Under the pieces are notes generated by a model. It saw nothing but the letters and a program-made list of their open reading frames with translations, did not search any database and had not been told where the DNA came from. Shown piece after piece: positions 29,817 to 38,348 of a stretch of 64,000 nt of DNA. The position numbers and the translations under genes were made by a program. Location of the stretch: NCBI GenBank assembly GCA_947503435.1, contig CANNDL010000003.1, positions 186,001 to 250,000 of the forward strand, written 5' to 3'. Position 1 is the stretch's first letter. Each line of letters begins with the position of its first letter. The DNA comes from an uncultured Kangiella sp. Its GTDB lineage: Bacteria; Pseudomonadota; Gammaproteobacteria; Enterobacterales; Kangiellaceae.

Positions 29817-32258
29817 TTGAAAACAAAAAGAACGAACTGGCAAACATTCATTCAAGAAATCAAACGACGTAAAGTCGTTCAGGTTGTAATCGGCTACATA
29901 GCTTTTGCATGGGTAGTGGTGCAAGTTGCCGATGTTCTCGCCGACACTTTTGACACTCCCAACTGGATTCTTAAAGCCCTATTTCTAGCGTTAATGGTTG
30001 GTTTACCTGTAACCGCTATATTGGCATGGGTATTTGACATCACTCAGCGGGGCATAGTTAAAACCAAAGAGCTACCACACCCTAGCCTATTAGATATACA
30101 AGCCATCCCTATTATTTTTCATGCTAGTCTAGATAACAAATTAGATCCTCAGCAAAAACAGGCACGATTTAAAGACTATATTCTTTGGGCGGAAGATTTT
30201 AATGCACAACAGCATGCCATCTACGACAAAGACTATATGGTACTTTTTGAAAATAGCATCGATTCCCTGCGTTACGCTATTCGAATACAAAACCATTCAC
30301 AACAATTAGGGCTACCATTAAAAATTTCGGTGATTGAAGCCAGAGAAGAAATAAGCCAGCAAGATGAAGCCAATGAAATCGCTAGAGCTAGAGCCTTAGC
30401 GATTGACTCTCAAGTAGGCGCAATTGTAACCACTAAAACAGTTAAACAAGCCATTAAAAATCGTGGCTTAAAAGTAGTAGAAAAAGCACTCAAACCATTA
30501 GCAAATGCTAATAGTAAGATTGAGCAGAAAGAATTTATTATTGACCCCGAGCAGATTCATGAAGCTAACCAAGCCCTTAAAGATTATTCAGATACGATTT
30601 TATATCCCACCACGCCAAATTCTTTAAAACTGGCTTCGTTGGTTTTTCTAACCGTTATTGCTGCTGCGTTATGGCGCTTTATTCCTACGATCGAGACGAC
30701 AGAAAATGCCACCATTGCAGTATTGCCTTTTAAAAATATAAGTTTAAATGATGAGCATCATAGTTTTGTGAGCGGTTTGAGTGAAGATATTTTTAATAAT
30801 GTATCGCAAATTCCCGATATTAATGTTATTTCCCGCAGATCTTCTCAAGCATTAGAAAATACTAACCTTTCACTCCAAGAAATCGGTGAGTTACTCAAAG
30901 CTAATTGGATATTAGAAGGAAGTATCAATCGAGAAAGTGACCGAATTAAAGTTTCTATGTGGATTTCAGATAGCAACTCTGGTCATGAACTTTGGAGTCA
31001 AATCTTTAACCTTAATTACAATGATTTACTTATCGGTAACCGTCAAATTTTAGACTCTCTATCTCAATTTTTAAATAAGCCATTTGATCCAATATCACTT
31101 GTCAATATTTCTACTAAGCCTAGAAAAGATCTCTACCCACAATTTCTTCAAGCAAAAGGAATTCTAAAACAACCATCAAATATGCAAAGACTTCAAGAAG
31201 CTGAAAAATTATTGGTTGGCATATTAGAACAACAAAAAGATTTCATACCTGCTGTAGCTGCTTTATGTCAAACATATTTCAGCATGTACCACATTAAATT
31301 TGAACCATCGCTTTTCGAAAAAGCCGAGAAGGAATGTTCAAAAACTCATCAAAAAGAGTCAAAAAATGTTGAAACTCTACTTGCGCTAGCGGCACTTCAC
31401 ACTTCTAAGAGTAATTTTAGGTTAGCCGAACAATACATTTCTTCGGCACAAGAAATCAACCCAAGCGATGTAGAAGTTTTATACACTCGAGCTTGGATTG
31501 AAAATAAAAATGGAAATCAGGATTCTGCTATTAACTACTTAAATCAAGCAATGCTAGTAGAACCCAATTACTGGAAGCTTAATAATCTTTTGGGTGTTAT
31601 TTACCTAGAACAAGGACAGTGGAAAAAAGCATCTGGAGCATTTAGTAAAGTGGTTGCGATAATACCAAACGAACCAGATGGATATGTTAATTTAGGCAAT
31701 ACTTATTTCTTTCTAGCTGAATTTGATAAAGCCGCCTTGGCTTATGAAGAAGCACTGAAAATTGAAGAAGATGATATAGCTTTATCCAATATTGCGACCA
31801 TGTGGTTTTATCATGGTGACTATTCCAAAGCTACTAACTACTATTTGCAAGCGATTAAAAAAACCCCAAAACAATACCTTTATTGGCTCAATTTAGCAGA
31901 TACCAAAGATCAGTCATTAGAATATAAAGAAGAGGCTTTATCGCATTACGAGTACACATTGGAGTTGGCATTTGAATTGCTATCTAAATCTCCTAATGAC
32001 GCTGGCGCAAGAGCCGTTATTGCTTGGTGCTATGCAAAGACAGGAAATGATGTTGAAGCTAAAAACAACATTATAATGGCTATAAGCCTCAGTCCTCATG
32101 ATCCAAACATATTATACTTAGCTGCTAAGACGGAAGCTCAGCTTGGTGATCTCTCTCAAGGAAAAATTTATTTACAACAATCAATTAATGCAGGCTTTCC
32201 TGAAACAGTAATTGCAGCATCTCCGTATGCGAAAGATTTACAACTTTACCCACTATAA
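29817..32258 (+). CDS. Membrane TPR protein with cyclase-like remnant and TolB/FlgO-like domain
   Basis: An 813-aa protein starting with TTG at 29817. No ATG is available, and GAAGGT stands 6 nt upstream. Residues about 20-75 hold two membrane helices of the type found in adenylate-cyclase-like TPR proteins (RRKVVQVVIGYIAFAWVVVQ). Residues about 90-220 resemble a degenerate class III nucleotide cyclase domain with no catalytic Asp pair that I can see. A third helix lies at about 275. Next is a TolB-like domain (TIAVLPFKNIS...GLSEDIFNNVSQIPDINVISR), then many TPR repeats to the end. It is a paralogue of the protein at 33374. It probably acts as an envelope-associated scaffold. Function unknown. 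Confidence 0.75.
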   Translation: MKTKRTNWQTFIQEIKRRKVVQVVIGYIAFAWVVVQVADVLADTFDTPNWILKALFLALMVGLPVTAILAWVFDITQRGIVKTKELPHPSLLDIQAIPIIFHASLDNKLDPQQKQARFKDYILWAEDFNAQQHAIYDKDYMVLFENSIDSLRYAIRIQNHSQQLGLPLKISVIEAREEISQQDEANEIARARALAIDSQVGAIVTTKTVKQAIKNRGLKVVEKALKPLANANSKIEQKEFIIDPEQIHEANQALKDYSDTILYPTTPNSLKLASLVFLTVIAAALWRFIPTIETTENATIAVLPFKNISLNDEHHSFVSGLSEDIFNNVSQIPDINVISRRSSQALENTNLSLQEIGELLKANWILEGSINRESDRIKVSMWISDSNSGHELWSQIFNLNYNDLLIGNRQILDSLSQFLNKPFDPISLVNISTKPRKDLYPQFLQAKGILKQPSNMQRLQEAEKLLVGILEQQKDFIPAVAALCQTYFSMYHIKFEPSLFEKAEKECSKTHQKESKNVETLLALAALHTSKSNFRLAEQYISSAQEINPSDVEVLYTRAWIENKNGNQDSAINYLNQAMLVEPNYWKLNNLLGVIYLEQGQWKKASGAFSKVVAIIPNEPDGYVNLGNTYFFLAEFDKAALAYEEALKIEEDDIALSNIATMWFYHGDYSKATNYYLQAIKKTPKQYLYWLNLADTKDQSLEYKEEALSHYEYTLELAFELLSKSPNDAGARAVIAWCYAKTGNDVEAKNNIIMAISLSPHDPNILYLAAKTEAQLGDLSQGKIYLQQSINAGFPETVIAASPYAKDLQLYPL

Positions 32259-32272
32259 GCAAGGAAAATATT

Positions 32273-32683
32273 ATGGCTACAATTCATATTAAAATTAAAT
32301 CGAAAAAGCTTAAGAAAGGAGATTCCATACCTAGATTGGATGATCCAAGTCAAAAGTGCATCGAGGTTGAGGCCGGAGACACTATAAAATGGAAATACGA
32401 TAACGATTCAGATATTACCATTTCTTCAAATATTCCATTTAATAATCAATCAAATAGCACAAAGTTAACTGGAAAAGGAGCAACTGAAACAACCGTTTCA
32501 GCGGATGCAAATAACGATAGAGTAATAAGCTACAATATTGAAACTTCAGATACCGATACTGAACTTGACCCCGTTATTATTGTAAAAAATAAACCGCCAT
32601 TCCCGTTTAATATAAAAAACCCACTCATAGCAATCGCAATCGGATTTTTAATAGGTTTTATATTTGGAATGCTACTAGGCTAA
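32273..32683 (+). CDS. Small tail-anchored protein of unknown function
   Basis: A 136-aa protein with no signal peptide. The first 110 residues are hydrophilic and look beta-rich (VEAGDTIKWKYDNDSDITISS resembles an edge of a cupredoxin-like sandwich, a weak suggestion). A single C-terminal helix rich in Gly and Ile (PLIAIAIGFLIGFIFGMLLG) would anchor it with the body in the cytoplasm. It begins 14 nt after the TPR gene stop, with AAGGA upstream, so the two are probably one operon. Its end overlaps the convergent sixA-like gene by 9 nt. Confidence 0.7.
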   Translation: MATIHIKIKSKKLKKGDSIPRLDDPSQKCIEVEAGDTIKWKYDNDSDITISSNIPFNNQSNSTKLTGKGATETTVSADANNDRVISYNIETSDTDTELDPVIIVKNKPPFPFNIKNPLIAIAIGFLIGFIFGMLLG

Positions 32684-33172
32684 AGACTTTGGTGTTAACA
32701 ACCAATCCAAACGCCCATCATTGTCTTCCACAGCGTGCCAAGCTTGAATGTTTAAATTGATTCGAGCAACGGCAGCTGTCGGAAATTTCACATGAGCGCC
32801 CATACAAAGTTCTGCAATTAAACTTGAACACATAGGTTCGTGAGCCACGATCATTACTTTTGTAACGTTACCCGGAGTGCTTTTAATAAACTCTAAGGCT
32901 TCTTCTGCACTTGCCAAGTAAAGTTGGCGGCTAGCTTCAAGCTTTGCTTCCCAATTACCTTCTGACATAGCTATTTCTGCTGTATTCACCGCTCTTTTAG
33001 CACTGGAACTCAATACTAACTCTGGTATTTGCTCAATGGCCGCTAAATGCTTGCCCATCAAACTAGCAGCGTTAATTCCACGTTCCGCCAAAGGACGATC
33101 ATAATCACGTTTGAATTTAGCTTGCCAATCCGATTTCCCATGGCGCATTATAAAAAGTTTCTTTCCAACCAT
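32675..33172 (-). CDS. sixA: SixA-like phosphohistidine phosphatase
   Basis: A 165-aa histidine-phosphatase-superfamily protein. The catalytic RHG motif is LFIMRHGKSDW near the start, and the second catalytic His lies in IVAHEPM. Other core residues (SSSAKRAVNTAE) are present. E. coli SixA removes phosphate from His of phosphotransfer proteins of the nitrogen PTS. The gene lies between two TPR genes, convergent with one and divergent from the other. The SixA assignment rests on length and motif context, since other small RHG phosphatases look alike. Confidence 0.85.
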   Translation of the reverse strand: MVGKKLFIMRHGKSDWQAKFKRDYDRPLAERGINAASLMGKHLAAIEQIPELVLSSSAKRAVNTAEIAMSEGNWEAKLEASRQLYLASAEEALEFIKSTPGNVTKVMIVAHEPMCSSLIAELCMGAHVKFPTAAVARINLNIQAWHAVEDNDGRLDWLLTPKSLA

Positions 33173-33373
33173 TTGCTGTTCCTCACAAAATTTATGGCGC
33201 CGATAATAATCCGCTTAAAAGAAGCTGTTATGACACATTGAATAAAGTTTTATGACAAAGTGCAAACTTGATTACAACTAGCCGAACGTATTTACGTTTT
33301 AGCAGATGCAAAAGCTTGATTTTTCTGTATAATTTTTAGTCAGAGCATCGTTAAGGATTACGAGTGTTGATAA

Positions 33374-35641
33374 GTGCAGCTATTTGAAGAACTCAAAAGA
33401 CGCAATGTTTTTAGGGTAGCATTAGCCTACTTGGTTGCTGCTTGGCTGTTACTGCAAGTCATTGATATTCTTGCCGATGTTTTAGAACTTCCTGCTTGGA
33501 CTCCCAAACTAATTCTTCTACTTTTAGCGGTAGGTTTTGTTTTTGCCTTAATCGTTTCATGGGCGTACGAAATCACTCCGGAAGGTTTAAAAAAAGAGAG
33601 AGATGTAGACCGAACCAAATCGATTACTAATATTACAGCTAAAAAGCTCGATAAAGTCACGATTGCTTTATTGCTACTGGTTATTGCTTTGGTCGTGGTT
33701 GATAGAAATTACCAGCCTGAAATACCTCAAGAGCAAATGGCTTTATCTGAAACAACTAGGGCGCAGCAGCCAGCCAATTCAGCTACAAATCTTCCTCAAG
33801 CGCTACTCGACACTAAGTCTGTTGCGGTAATTCCTTTTGCCAATCGTAGTAACAAAGAAGACGATAAATTTTTTACTGATGGCATTCATGATGATTTGTT
33901 GACACATATTTCTCGAATCAAAGATCTCAAAGTCATTTCTAGAACTTCAGTCATGAAGTATCGTAATTCAGAATTAACCATTCCTCAAATAGCCCAAGAG
34001 CTTGGTGTTGGCGCTATTTTAGAAGGCGGCGTGCAAAGGGCTGGGGATCGCATAAGGGTTAATGTGCAGTTAATTGATGCGAATACCGATCAGCATATTT
34101 GGGCAGAGATCTACGATCACACTTTAACTGTTGAAAATTTATTTTCGATTCAATCGCAAATTACCGAAGCTATTGCAGCAGCACTTAAAGCGCAATTAAG
34201 TGATACCGAAAAAGAATTAATCGCAGAGGTTCCTACGCAAAGCTTAGAAGCTTATGATTTATATTTATTGGGGCGCCAATATTTTCATCAACGCTCTCCA
34301 TCTTCTTTGCCCAAAGCAATAGAATTTTTTGAAAAGGCCATTGAGCTTGATGCCAATTTTGGATTAGCTTATTCCGGCCTAGCGGATTCTTATTCGCTAA
34401 TATTTCAATATGCCAACTTCGATCCAGAAACGGCGATTCCTAAAAGCTTTGAAAATGCCCAAAAAGCGGTAGAGCTTGCACCCGAAATGGCTGAAAGTTG
34501 GGCTTCGCTAGGTCTTATATTCGCTATAAAGCAAGACCGTGAAAAAGCATTCGAGTATTATAAAAAAGCCATAGAAATAAATCCAAATTATTCCATGGCC
34601 TATGTTTGGTTAGGTAATGGTTATGCTAATAATGCTCAATACCAAATGGCACTGCAAACCTTCGAAAAAAATTACGAAATCGATCCTGCGCATCCGTTAG
34701 TTATGGAAAACCTGATCGATATGTATCTTACTACTGGTGACTATGAGAACGCAGAAAAATTTATTCGTCGCTCTTTAAAGCTAGAACCTGATTTTATACT
34801 TACCTACCCTCAGGTAATTCGCTTTTATTCCTCTAAGGGAAATTTAGTCGATGCTTATAAAGTTGCCCAATATGCACATACAAAATCCCCAAATTCCCCG
34901 GTTATCCTGAACGAATTTATTAATTTAGAACTTATTCTTGGTAATTATGAGTCCGTTCAATATCTTATTAACCACTTAAAAACAGTGGCTCCTAGAAGTC
35001 GCAGAATTATTTTCGCTGAACTCATGTTGCAGATGGAAACTAATCAATCCTATGAAGACTCTATCAACTATATTCGCACTTTAAGAGAAAGTGTTGATGC
35101 TCCTGTTCCCAATGCATTCATGGCTCAAATGATGGCCTTACTGTTATTTAAGCAAGCCAATTATCAAGAAAGTATTAATGCACACCCGAAAATTCTTCCT
35201 TTTAAGGGCATGGAGTTTATTGATGCTACTTTAAAAGTGCTGTCTTATCGCGCCCTGGGAAATACTGAAGCCGAGCAACTAGAACTGTTAAGAGCACGAC
35301 AATTAGTCAAAGCCAAACAAAATGAGCAAGCGAGTGATGGCTTTGCCAAAATGAGTCAAGCACTGCTTCTAGCAACAGAGGGTAGTTTCTCAGAAAGTTT
35401 AGACCTACTCAATCAGTCTTTTAAACAGGGCTATAAAGATCGAGGATATATCGCTTTATGGCCATTGTTTGAAGCAGCCTATAACTCTGATGAATCCGCT
35501 CAACAAAGGTTTGATACTTATAAGCAAATGTTGAATGATGATATTAGTCAGCAGAAGCAGCTCATTGTTGCTGCATCAAAGCAGTGTAATGATACTCCTG
35601 CCGATTGCCCTCTAGATAAGTTTTCACTAAAGCCTGAGTAA
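33374..35641 (+). CDS. Membrane TPR protein with TolB/FlgO-like domain
   Basis: A 755-aa protein starting at GTG 33374. The N-terminal segment RRNVFRVALAYLVAAWLLLQ and a second helix place it in the membrane, and a third helix is near residue 100. A TolB-like domain follows (SVAVIPFANRSNKEDDKFFTDGIHDDLLTHISRI, residues about 155-275), then about ten TPR repeats. It lacks the cyclase-like insert of its paralogue at 29817. Such proteins are common in Kangiella-like and Xanthomonas-like genomes. Function unknown, probably protein-protein contact. Confidence 0.78.
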   Translation: MQLFEELKRRNVFRVALAYLVAAWLLLQVIDILADVLELPAWTPKLILLLLAVGFVFALIVSWAYEITPEGLKKERDVDRTKSITNITAKKLDKVTIALLLLVIALVVVDRNYQPEIPQEQMALSETTRAQQPANSATNLPQALLDTKSVAVIPFANRSNKEDDKFFTDGIHDDLLTHISRIKDLKVISRTSVMKYRNSELTIPQIAQELGVGAILEGGVQRAGDRIRVNVQLIDANTDQHIWAEIYDHTLTVENLFSIQSQITEAIAAALKAQLSDTEKELIAEVPTQSLEAYDLYLLGRQYFHQRSPSSLPKAIEFFEKAIELDANFGLAYSGLADSYSLIFQYANFDPETAIPKSFENAQKAVELAPEMAESWASLGLIFAIKQDREKAFEYYKKAIEINPNYSMAYVWLGNGYANNAQYQMALQTFEKNYEIDPAHPLVMENLIDMYLTTGDYENAEKFIRRSLKLEPDFILTYPQVIRFYSSKGNLVDAYKVAQYAHTKSPNSPVILNEFINLELILGNYESVQYLINHLKTVAPRSRRIIFAELMLQMETNQSYEDSINYIRTLRESVDAPVPNAFMAQMMALLLFKQANYQESINAHPKILPFKGMEFIDATLKVLSYRALGNTEAEQLELLRARQLVKAKQNEQASDGFAKMSQALLLATEGSFSESLDLLNQSFKQGYKDRGYIALWPLFEAAYNSDESAQQRFDTYKQMLNDDISQQKQLIVAASKQCNDTPADCPLDKFSLKPE

Positions 35642-35721
35642 TCCCTTGCAGTAAGCAGTTTTTTTTATAATACTCATATCATCCCTGGTCATACCAGAAA
35701 TCTGAATAACAACATAAAACA

Positions 35722-36777
35722 ATGACTGAAAAAATCCTTGGCGTTGCCGTCCCTATTTTTATGCTCTTTATTTTTATCGAGCTTGCTTATTCTTTGTGGA
35801 AAAAGAAGGATTTTTATCGCTTAAATGATGCTATTTCGAGCTTAAGTTGTGGTTCAGTAACCGTCTTAGTGGAGATTTTTACCAAGATTCCTTTTATTTT
35901 GGCCTATATCTGGTTATTCGATAACTTCGCCATTGCCGAGTTCTCAATGAACTCCTGGCTCGCCTGGATAGGTTTCTTTATTGTCGGCGACTTTATTTAC
36001 TATTGGGGGCATCGCTGGTGCCATGAGATTAACTTCCTATGGAATACTCACCTGCCTCACCACCAAAGCGAAGAATACAACTTAACTACTGCCTTAAGAC
36101 AAGGCGCACTACAAGATACCGTTCTTTTTCCAATCTATTTGCCAATGGCGCTCATGGGCTGCCCAATCGAGATGTTCTTAGTGCTTCGAGTATCCAACAA
36201 ACTTTATCAATTCTGGATCCATACTCGCACCATCAACAAAGTGCCTTTAATCGAAGGTATTTTGAATACCCCATCAGCTCATCGAGTTCATCACGCAGTT
36301 AATGAAGCCTATGTGGATCGAAACTATGGTGGTACTTTTATGGTTTTTGATAAATGGTTTGGTACTTGGGTAGAGGAAGATAAAAATAATGACGCCGTTT
36401 ACGGTGTACGTAAGCCTTATGCCAGCTTTAATCCAATCAAAGCGCATGTGGATTGGTGGTTTCGCTTAGGTAAAGATACTTATCACACTAAAAGCTGGAA
36501 AGATAAATTGAAGTTATGGTTTATGCCAACAGGTTGGCGGCCTAATGATGTAGAACAGCAATATCCTTGGGGTAAGTTTGATATGGCAACCTTCGTGAAA
36601 TATGATCCGAAAGTGTCTAAACACCGACAGTGGCTATCCTTAGTTATCTACGCTGCAGTAGCACTTTCTTTCCCTTTAGTTCTAGAGTTAAAAGGACAAA
36701 TCGCTATTTGGCAGCATGCCTTTATCGCTTTAGCTTATATCGGCGTTATTTACAGCGCCAATCGATTAAATTATTAA
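35722..36777 (+). CDS. Sterol-desaturase/fatty-acid-hydroxylase family membrane protein, AGMO-like
   Basis: A 351-aa integral membrane protein with the eight-His di-iron pattern: H97-x3-H101, H110-x2-H113-H114, and H187-x2-H190-H191, plus His167. The block around 97-126 (HRWCHEINFLWNTH, EEYNLTTALRQ) and FMVFDKWFGTWVEE match the alkylglycerol monooxygenase (TMEM195) branch better than classical sterol desaturases. That branch cleaves ether lipids using tetrahydrobiopterin, so an ether-lipid substrate is possible. Three hydrophobic segments at each end frame the His core. It stands alone between the TPR gene and the convergent gene at 36782. Confidence 0.85.
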   Translation: MTEKILGVAVPIFMLFIFIELAYSLWKKKDFYRLNDAISSLSCGSVTVLVEIFTKIPFILAYIWLFDNFAIAEFSMNSWLAWIGFFIVGDFIYYWGHRWCHEINFLWNTHLPHHQSEEYNLTTALRQGALQDTVLFPIYLPMALMGCPIEMFLVLRVSNKLYQFWIHTRTINKVPLIEGILNTPSAHRVHHAVNEAYVDRNYGGTFMVFDKWFGTWVEEDKNNDAVYGVRKPYASFNPIKAHVDWWFRLGKDTYHTKSWKDKLKLWFMPTGWRPNDVEQQYPWGKFDMATFVKYDPKVSKHRQWLSLVIYAAVALSFPLVLELKGQIAIWQHAFIALAYIGVIYSANRLNY

Positions 36778-36781
36778 CGGG

Positions 36782-37342
36782 TTACTTCGCTCTATCGAAA
36801 GCTTCTTTTAACCAACCGATAAGTTCTTTATCCACTTGTTTAATATCAGTTATTCGCACTCGATGCGAAACCATGGCGTTAAAACTACCCGATGCTTCTA
36901 AACGGGCGGTTGGCTCATCACCTTTTAAATTTATCCCAACATCAATTCTGGTTTTAGTCGATGGCTGGATTAAGGCAAACTGTTTTTTATGGCGTAAACT
37001 GACATAAGCCTTTTTCGGCGCTAACTCTACGTCATCACCAAACTTCTCTATCGCTTTTATAAGCTTGTCATAGATAGGCTTTAGATCCGCCTTCTTCTCA
37101 TATTGAGTTGTAACTAAATCATTATCAGAAACTGGCTCGGCACCGCCTTTTAGAAAGTCAGAACTTAACAGGTTGGCAAAGCCATGAGTCACCCCATGCT
37201 CAGTTTTTAGCATCTTCACAATCTGGCCATGTTTTTCTAAGCCAGCGGCTTTGATAACTCTATTCCAATCGCTTTGACTTTTACCGGTCTTCTCAGGAAT
37301 ATTATTGCGCATGGTTTGCGCCATTTCTTCTGGACTTGCCAT
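36782..37342 (-). CDS. DUF4287/DUF5655 domain protein
   Basis: A 186-aa cytoplasmic protein of two small domains. Residues 1-70 match DUF4287 (EEMAQTMRNNIPEKTGKSQSDW...HGVTHGFANLLSS), and residues about 80-185 match DUF5655 (LKPIYDKLIKAIEKFGDD...RHKKQFALIQPSTKTRIDVGINL). This pairing is widespread in bacteria and has no established role. The second domain resembles a DNA- or ligand-binding module. It starts 10 nt after the HTH gene's stop on the same strand, so it may be the third gene of that operon. Confidence 0.85.
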   Translation of the reverse strand: MASPEEMAQTMRNNIPEKTGKSQSDWNRVIKAAGLEKHGQIVKMLKTEHGVTHGFANLLSSDFLKGGAEPVSDNDLVTTQYEKKADLKPIYDKLIKAIEKFGDDVELAPKKAYVSLRHKKQFALIQPSTKTRIDVGINLKGDEPTARLEASGSFNAMVSHRVRITDIKQVDKELIGWLKEAFDRAK

Positions 37343-37352
37343 AATTCACTCC

Positions 37353-37667
37353 TTAATTATTTGCAATTAAAGTAAAAACTGCTCCAACGGCAACGCCAAA
37401 TATAAACACAACAACCGATAGGAATAATATGTTGTATTGTTTAGCTGGTTTTAACTCTTCTTTACCTATGTTTGGAACTAAAGCAATATCGTTTCTTTCC
37501 ACTTCAAAAACCGCACAAAATGCAGATATTGTTTCTAAAGAAGTTTGCCCAGTTTTTTCTATCCTTTGAATGGTTCTTAAACTAACCCCCATCAAATCAG
37601 CTAAATGCTGCTGCGTCCAACCTTTACTTACCCGAATATGTTTAACTTTTATAGGGTCTATAATCAT
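37353..37667 (-). CDS. Membrane-anchored XRE-family HTH regulator
   Basis: A 104-aa protein. Residues about 7-60 form a Cro/C1-type helix-turn-helix (VKHIRVSKGWTQQHLADLMG, SLRTIQRIEKTGQTSLETI). The C-terminal 25 residues form one membrane helix (NILFLSVVVFIFGVAVGAVF). It is thus a DNA-binding protein tethered to the inner membrane. Its stop-start junction with the upstream gene at 37668 has no gap, so the two are translationally coupled. Three direct ATACGTCAT repeats upstream of the pair may be its operator. Confidence 0.85.
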   Translation of the reverse strand: MIIDPIKVKHIRVSKGWTQQHLADLMGVSLRTIQRIEKTGQTSLETISAFCAVFEVERNDIALVPNIGKEELKPAKQYNILFLSVVVFIFGVAVGAVFTLIANN

Positions 37668-38075
37668 TTAGCTTTTCATCCAAACCATAAACTCACCTAT
37701 AATATGCCCAATTTCATGCCCAAAGATAAATGCTAAAACCACTACCAAAAGCACAAACCATAGGTTCCCTTTACTTTGGAAAAAAGCTTGTTCTTCGGTT
37801 GCTAAGTGCTCACCGTTTTCGAACAAACTACAAAATATATCACCCATGATAATATTTTTACCATGTCCTGTATTGATGGTGTAGTTCTTATTATTTGCGC
37901 TAAAGTTATGAACCCCACTTATCACAGTATATTTTTGCGATACTAAAGCATCGCCGACATAAACCATTTCTTTACCTGTCGGCAAGCAATGTACAGAAAC
38001 TTTAACCCCATTCTCAATTTCAAACTGAAACCAAATCCCTTTAAATATTGAGCTATTACTTTTGTTAGCGACCAT
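37668..38075 (-). CDS. Small membrane protein with HEIGH motif, partner of HTH regulator
   Basis: A 135-aa protein. Residues about 12-95 are a beta-rich hydrophilic domain that loosely recalls FAIM-like sandwich proteins. One membrane helix spans about 105-130, and within it lies His120-Glu121-Ile-Gly-His124, an HExxH zinc-site pattern. There is no second metal ligand motif such as the NxxPxxxxDG of site-2 proteases, and the protein is too short for one, so peptidase activity is doubtful. It is the first gene of the operon with the membrane HTH regulator and may sense a signal for it. Confidence 0.65.
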   Translation of the reverse strand: MVANKSNSSIFKGIWFQFEIENGVKVSVHCLPTGKEMVYVGDALVSQKYTVISGVHNFSANNKNYTINTGHGKNIIMGDIFCSLFENGEHLATEEQAFFQSKGNLWFVLLVVVLAFIFGHEIGHIIGEFMVWMKS

Positions 38076-38131
38076 TTTTATATTCCACTCGTTAATGAGT
38101 GGTCAATTATCAATACAATGTAGATAATTAT

Positions 38132-38174
38132 ATACGTCATTGATACGTCATGGCACTTTAATTTCATACGTCAT
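38132..38174. repeat. Three direct repeats ATACGTCAT, operator candidate
   Basis: Exact 9-bp copies lie at 38132-38140, 38143-38151 and 38166-38174. Offsets of 11 and 23 bp are close to one and two helical turns, so all three face the same side of DNA. A TATAAT box on the minus strand (38132-38127) touches the first copy, so the array covers the -10/-35 region of the promoter for the 37668/37353 operon. This looks like an operator for its HTH regulator. Binding is inferred. Confidence 0.65.
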
Positions 38175-38348
38175 CAAGGTGACAAGTCAATTAAATCAGT
38201 AAGTTACAGCTATATGTGTTATTTACTATGTATCTTATTGCAAGTCATATCAAGTCTTTAGAAGTGCTAGCAGTCAGTTTACAATCTAGGTAAAATACGC
38301 GCTTCTATGACATCGACAAACCTTTGACATCATTTAGGAATAATACCC

